Source: Acidimicrobiia bacterium
GTDB lineage: Bacteria; Actinomycetota; Acidimicrobiia; Acidimicrobiales; Bin134
Direction: 5' to 3'
Assembly (NCBI GenBank): GCA_022819825.1
Contig: JAJEGM010000048.1
Span: 1 to 64,000 of the forward strand
Length of the DNA stretch: 64,000 nucleotides
Both the position numbers and the translations under genes were made by a program. Each line of letters begins with the position of its first letter. The first letter of the stretch is position 1. Under the pieces are notes generated by a model. It was not told the origin of the DNA. It saw nothing but the letters and a program-made list of their open reading frames with translations, and made no database searches. This document shows, in pieces, positions 62,149-64,000 of this stretch.

Positions 62149-62225
62149 GGGTAAATTTCCAGCCATGTCAGACACCGGTCAGTTGGCCAGAGGGTAGGTT
62201 TCCAGCCATGTCAGACACCGGTCAG
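62149..62225 (+). repeat. 34-bp direct repeat duplicating the bpa start region
   Basis: Bases 62149-62182 and 62192-62225 are identical except at two positions, with an offset of 43 bases. Each contains CCAGCCATGTCAGACACCGG. The first ATG (62165) opens a frame of 10 codons (MSDTGQLARG) ending in TAG at 62195-62197, out of phase with the main gene. Confidence 0.85.
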
Positions 62226-62711
62226 CCGGCATCGGCTGAGCCTGCGGAGATCGTCCACGAGACGCCGCCCGTCGACGGCGACCCGGCGGAGCTCGCATCG
62301 GCCCGGGAGGCCATCGAGCAGCCGGCCAAGGTCATGCGGGTGGGCACGATGATGAAGCAGCTCTTGGACGAGGTGCGCGATGCCTCCCTCGACGAGTCGA
62401 GCCGCGACCGGCTGAGAGAGATCTACGAAACCTCGATCGAAGAACTGGGTTCCGCGCTGTCGCCCGACCTCAATGAGGAGCTCGACCGCCTGATCCTGCC
62501 CTTCCCCGAAGACCACCCTCCCAGCCAAGCCGAGCTCCAGGTGGCGAAGGCCCAGCTGGTGGGCTGGCTGGAGGGCCTCATCCAGGGCATCCAGGCTGCT
62601 CTGTTCGCCCAACAGGTGTCGGCGCAGCAGCAGTTGGCCAACATCCGCGCCGAACTTCCCCCCGGCGCCGCCCGCCTCCCGCAAGACAAAGCACCGGGAA
62701 CGTATCTCTAA
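62208..62711 (+). CDS. bpa: Bacterial proteasome activator Bpa
   Basis: This protein of about 167 residues resembles mycobacterial Bpa (Rv3780, DUF2587), an ATP-independent ring that opens the 20S proteasome. The core is helical (KVMRVGTMMKQLLDEVRDASLDESSRDRLREIYETSIEEL, then VGWLEGLIQGIQAALFAQQ). The last residues, GTYL, match the GQYL-type docking tail. The second of two duplicated ATGs is the real start; the first opens a 10-codon frame. The proteasome genes themselves are outside the window. Confidence 0.92.
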   Translation: MSDTGQPASAEPAEIVHETPPVDGDPAELASAREAIEQPAKVMRVGTMMKQLLDEVRDASLDESSRDRLREIYETSIEELGSALSPDLNEELDRLILPFPEDHPPSQAELQVAKAQLVGWLEGLIQGIQAALFAQQVSAQQQLANIRAELPPGAARLPQDKAPGTYL

Positions 62712-62784
62712 CGGTCCAACAACCAGGGAAAACAGGGGAATTCTCGGGCGGCGAGCATGGGCTCTCCCGTCTTGGTATGGTCAG

Positions 62785-62832
62785 AAACTACAGAGCTGTA
62801 GTTTTCCACAACCCAGCCACAGATTGTCCACA
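62785..62832 (+). promoter_or_regulatory. dnaE control region: palindrome and two DnaA boxes
   Basis: AAACTACAG-AG-CTGTAGTTT (62785-62804) is a perfect 9+2+9 palindrome. TTTTCCACA (62802-62810) and TTGTCCACA (62824-62832) match the DnaA box consensus, the second being the form common in high-GC Actinobacteria. The boxes lie in the same direction 22 bases apart, the second ending 8 bases before the dnaE GTG. Confidence 0.65.
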
Positions 62833-62840
62833 GGAGTGCT

Positions 62841-64000
62841 GTGTCCAGTTCCTTCACCCACCTCCACGTCCACACCGAGTACTCCATCCTCGACGGTGCC
62901 TCCCGGGTGGGAGAGCTGGTCAAAGCGGCCGCGGCCGACGGGCAGCCGGCACTGGGCATCACCGATCACGGCAACATGTACGGGGTCATCGACTTCTACC
63001 GGGCCTGCCGGACCGAGGGCGTCAAGCCCATCATCGGCATGGAGGCCTACATGGCCCACGAGAACCGGTCGGAGCGTCCGCCCAGGCGGGGCAAGTTGGA
63101 TGATGGCGGGGGCAGCACGGAGGGTGGGGGCAAGATCTACTACCACCTCACCCTTCTGGCCGAGAACAACACCGGCTACAAGAACCTCATCCAGCTTTCC
63201 AGCCGGGCCTTTCTGGAGGGCTATTACTACAAGCCCCGGCTCGACTGGGATCTGCTGGCCGAGCACAGCGAGGGGCTGATCTGCTCCACCGGGTGTCTGG
63301 GCGGCCACGTACTCCAAGCCCTGCTGCGCGACGACTACGACGACGCGGTGGCCAAGGCCGCCCGCCTTCAGGACATCTTCGGCAAAGACAACCTGTTCGT
63401 GGAGATCCAAGACCACGGCATCCCCGAGCAGCACAAGACCAATCCCGATCTGCTCCGGTTGGCCGACCAGATCGGCGCTCCCTTGCTGGCCACCAACGAC
63501 AGCCACTACACCCACCGGGCCGACGCTGAGGCCCACGACGCCCTGCTGTGCGTGCAGACCGGCTCGTTGGTGAGCGATCCCGACCGCCTCAAGTTCCACG
63601 GCGACGAGCACTATCTCAAGTCAGCGGAGGAGATGCGCTACGTGTTCTCCGAGCTCCCCACCGCGTGCGACAACACCCTGTGGATTGCGGAGCGGGCCGA
63701 CGTGGAGATCGAGTTCGGCAATCCCCAGCTTCCCGACTTCCCCATCCCCGGCCAGTACGAGAACGCCGACGACTATTTGCGGGCACTGACCCTGGAGGGC
63801 GCCGAAGGCCGGTGGGGAAGCCCGCTGACCGAGGAGATGGCCGATCGGCTGGCATTCGAGCTCAAGGTCATCTCCGACATGGGCTTCTCCTCCTACTTTC
63901 TCATCACTTGGGACCTGATCCGCTACGCCCGAGAGCGGGGAATCAGGGTGGGGCCGGGCCGGGGGAGCGCGGCGGGTTGCGCAGTGGCCTATTGCCTCCA
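62841..64000 (+). CDS. dnaE: DNA polymerase III alpha subunit (5' part, runs off the window)
   Basis: This is the first 386 codons of the replicative polymerase subunit. The N-terminal PHP domain has [23 protein letters not shown] and [15 protein letters not shown]. The polymerase domain begins at the window edge with [10 protein letters not shown]. The GTG at 62841 has AGGAG about 6 bases upstream. The frame is open to base 64000 without a stop. Nothing downstream can be seen. Confidence 0.96.
   Translation, partial: MSSSFTHLHVHTEYSILDGASRVGELVKAAAADGQPALGITDHGNMYGVIDFYRACRTEGVKPIIGMEAYMAHENRSERPPRRGKLDDGGGSTEGGGKIYYHLTLLAENNTGYKNLIQLSSRAFLEGYYYKPRLDWDLLAEHSEGLICSTGCLGGHVLQALLRDDYDDAVAKAARLQDIFGKDNLFVEIQDHGIPEQHKTNPDLLRLADQIGAPLLATNDSHYTHRADAEAHDALLCVQTGSLVSDPDRLKFHGDEHYLKSAEEMRYVFSELPTACDNTLWIAERADVEIEFGNPQLPDFPIPGQYENADDYLRALTLEGAEGRWGSPLTEEMADRLAFELKVISDMGFSSYFLITWDLIRYARERGIRVGPGRGSAAGCAVAYCL

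Overview
The window is a high-GC actinobacterial chromosome segment. The inference rests on the DUF222-HNH nuclease, class E sortase, septum-formation lipoprotein, Bpa-type proteasome activator with a GTYL end, SufU/SufS plus SufBCD, SepF next to FtsZ, and many GTG/TTG starts. Gene content and order would suit Acidimicrobiia, but this is an inference: no rRNA or other taxonomic marker was compared. No tRNA, rRNA, CRISPR array, prophage or insertion sequence was seen.

Layout. 0.1-6.5 kb (minus): citrate synthase family enzyme, then an aapJ-aapQ-aapM-aapP amino acid ABC transporter with a strong hairpin between aapJ and aapQ. 6.6-17.6 kb: mixed metabolism, including a luciferase-like oxidoreductase, Nudix hydrolase, GT4 glycosyltransferase facing a GH63-like glycosidase, septum-formation lipoprotein with sortase E, acyl-CoA ligase, class I fumarase, and two poorly known proteins. 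17.7-23.2 kb (plus): flavin reductase, gamma-carbonic anhydrase, then sufB, a small Cys protein, sufD, a Rieske ferredoxin, sufC and a pterin dehydratase. 23.3-26.4 kb (minus): P-loop kinase and a TetR-SDR-Rieske oxygenase operon with a clear operator/promoter. 26.4-29.0 kb (minus): a second Suf set (a second sufC, sufS, sufU). 29.0-32.4 kb: MBL hydrolase, acyl-CoA dehydrogenase, small unknowns and an alpha/beta hydrolase. 32.4-38.2 kb: an accessory-looking stretch with a MazF-type toxin-antitoxin pair, HAD phosphatase, DUF222-HNH nuclease, an orphan PD-(D/E)XK nuclease, an HhH-GPD protein and another HNH protein.

39.0-54.9 kb (plus) is the division and cell wall (dcw) cluster: mraZ, rsmH, ftsL, ftsI, murE, mraY, murD, ftsW, murG, murC, murB, ftsQ, ftsZ, yggS, sepF. 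Most genes overlap by a few bases, and murF is missing from its usual place. An array of 10-bp-spaced G boxes precedes mraZ, and a strongly structured 264-base leader separates mraZ from rsmH.

54.9-64.0 kb: a type 2 (eukaryote-like) ileS, a DksA/TraR-like protein with a histone H1-like tail, lspA, rluD, an Rrf2 regulator, a phosphodiesterase, bpa with a duplicated start region, and the 5' part of dnaE with two DnaA boxes and a palindrome upstream. The most interesting items are the rsmH leader RNA, the Rieske oxygenase with an Asn at a cluster-ligand position, the split Suf machinery with two SufC proteins, the orphan nuclease island and the dnaE control region.
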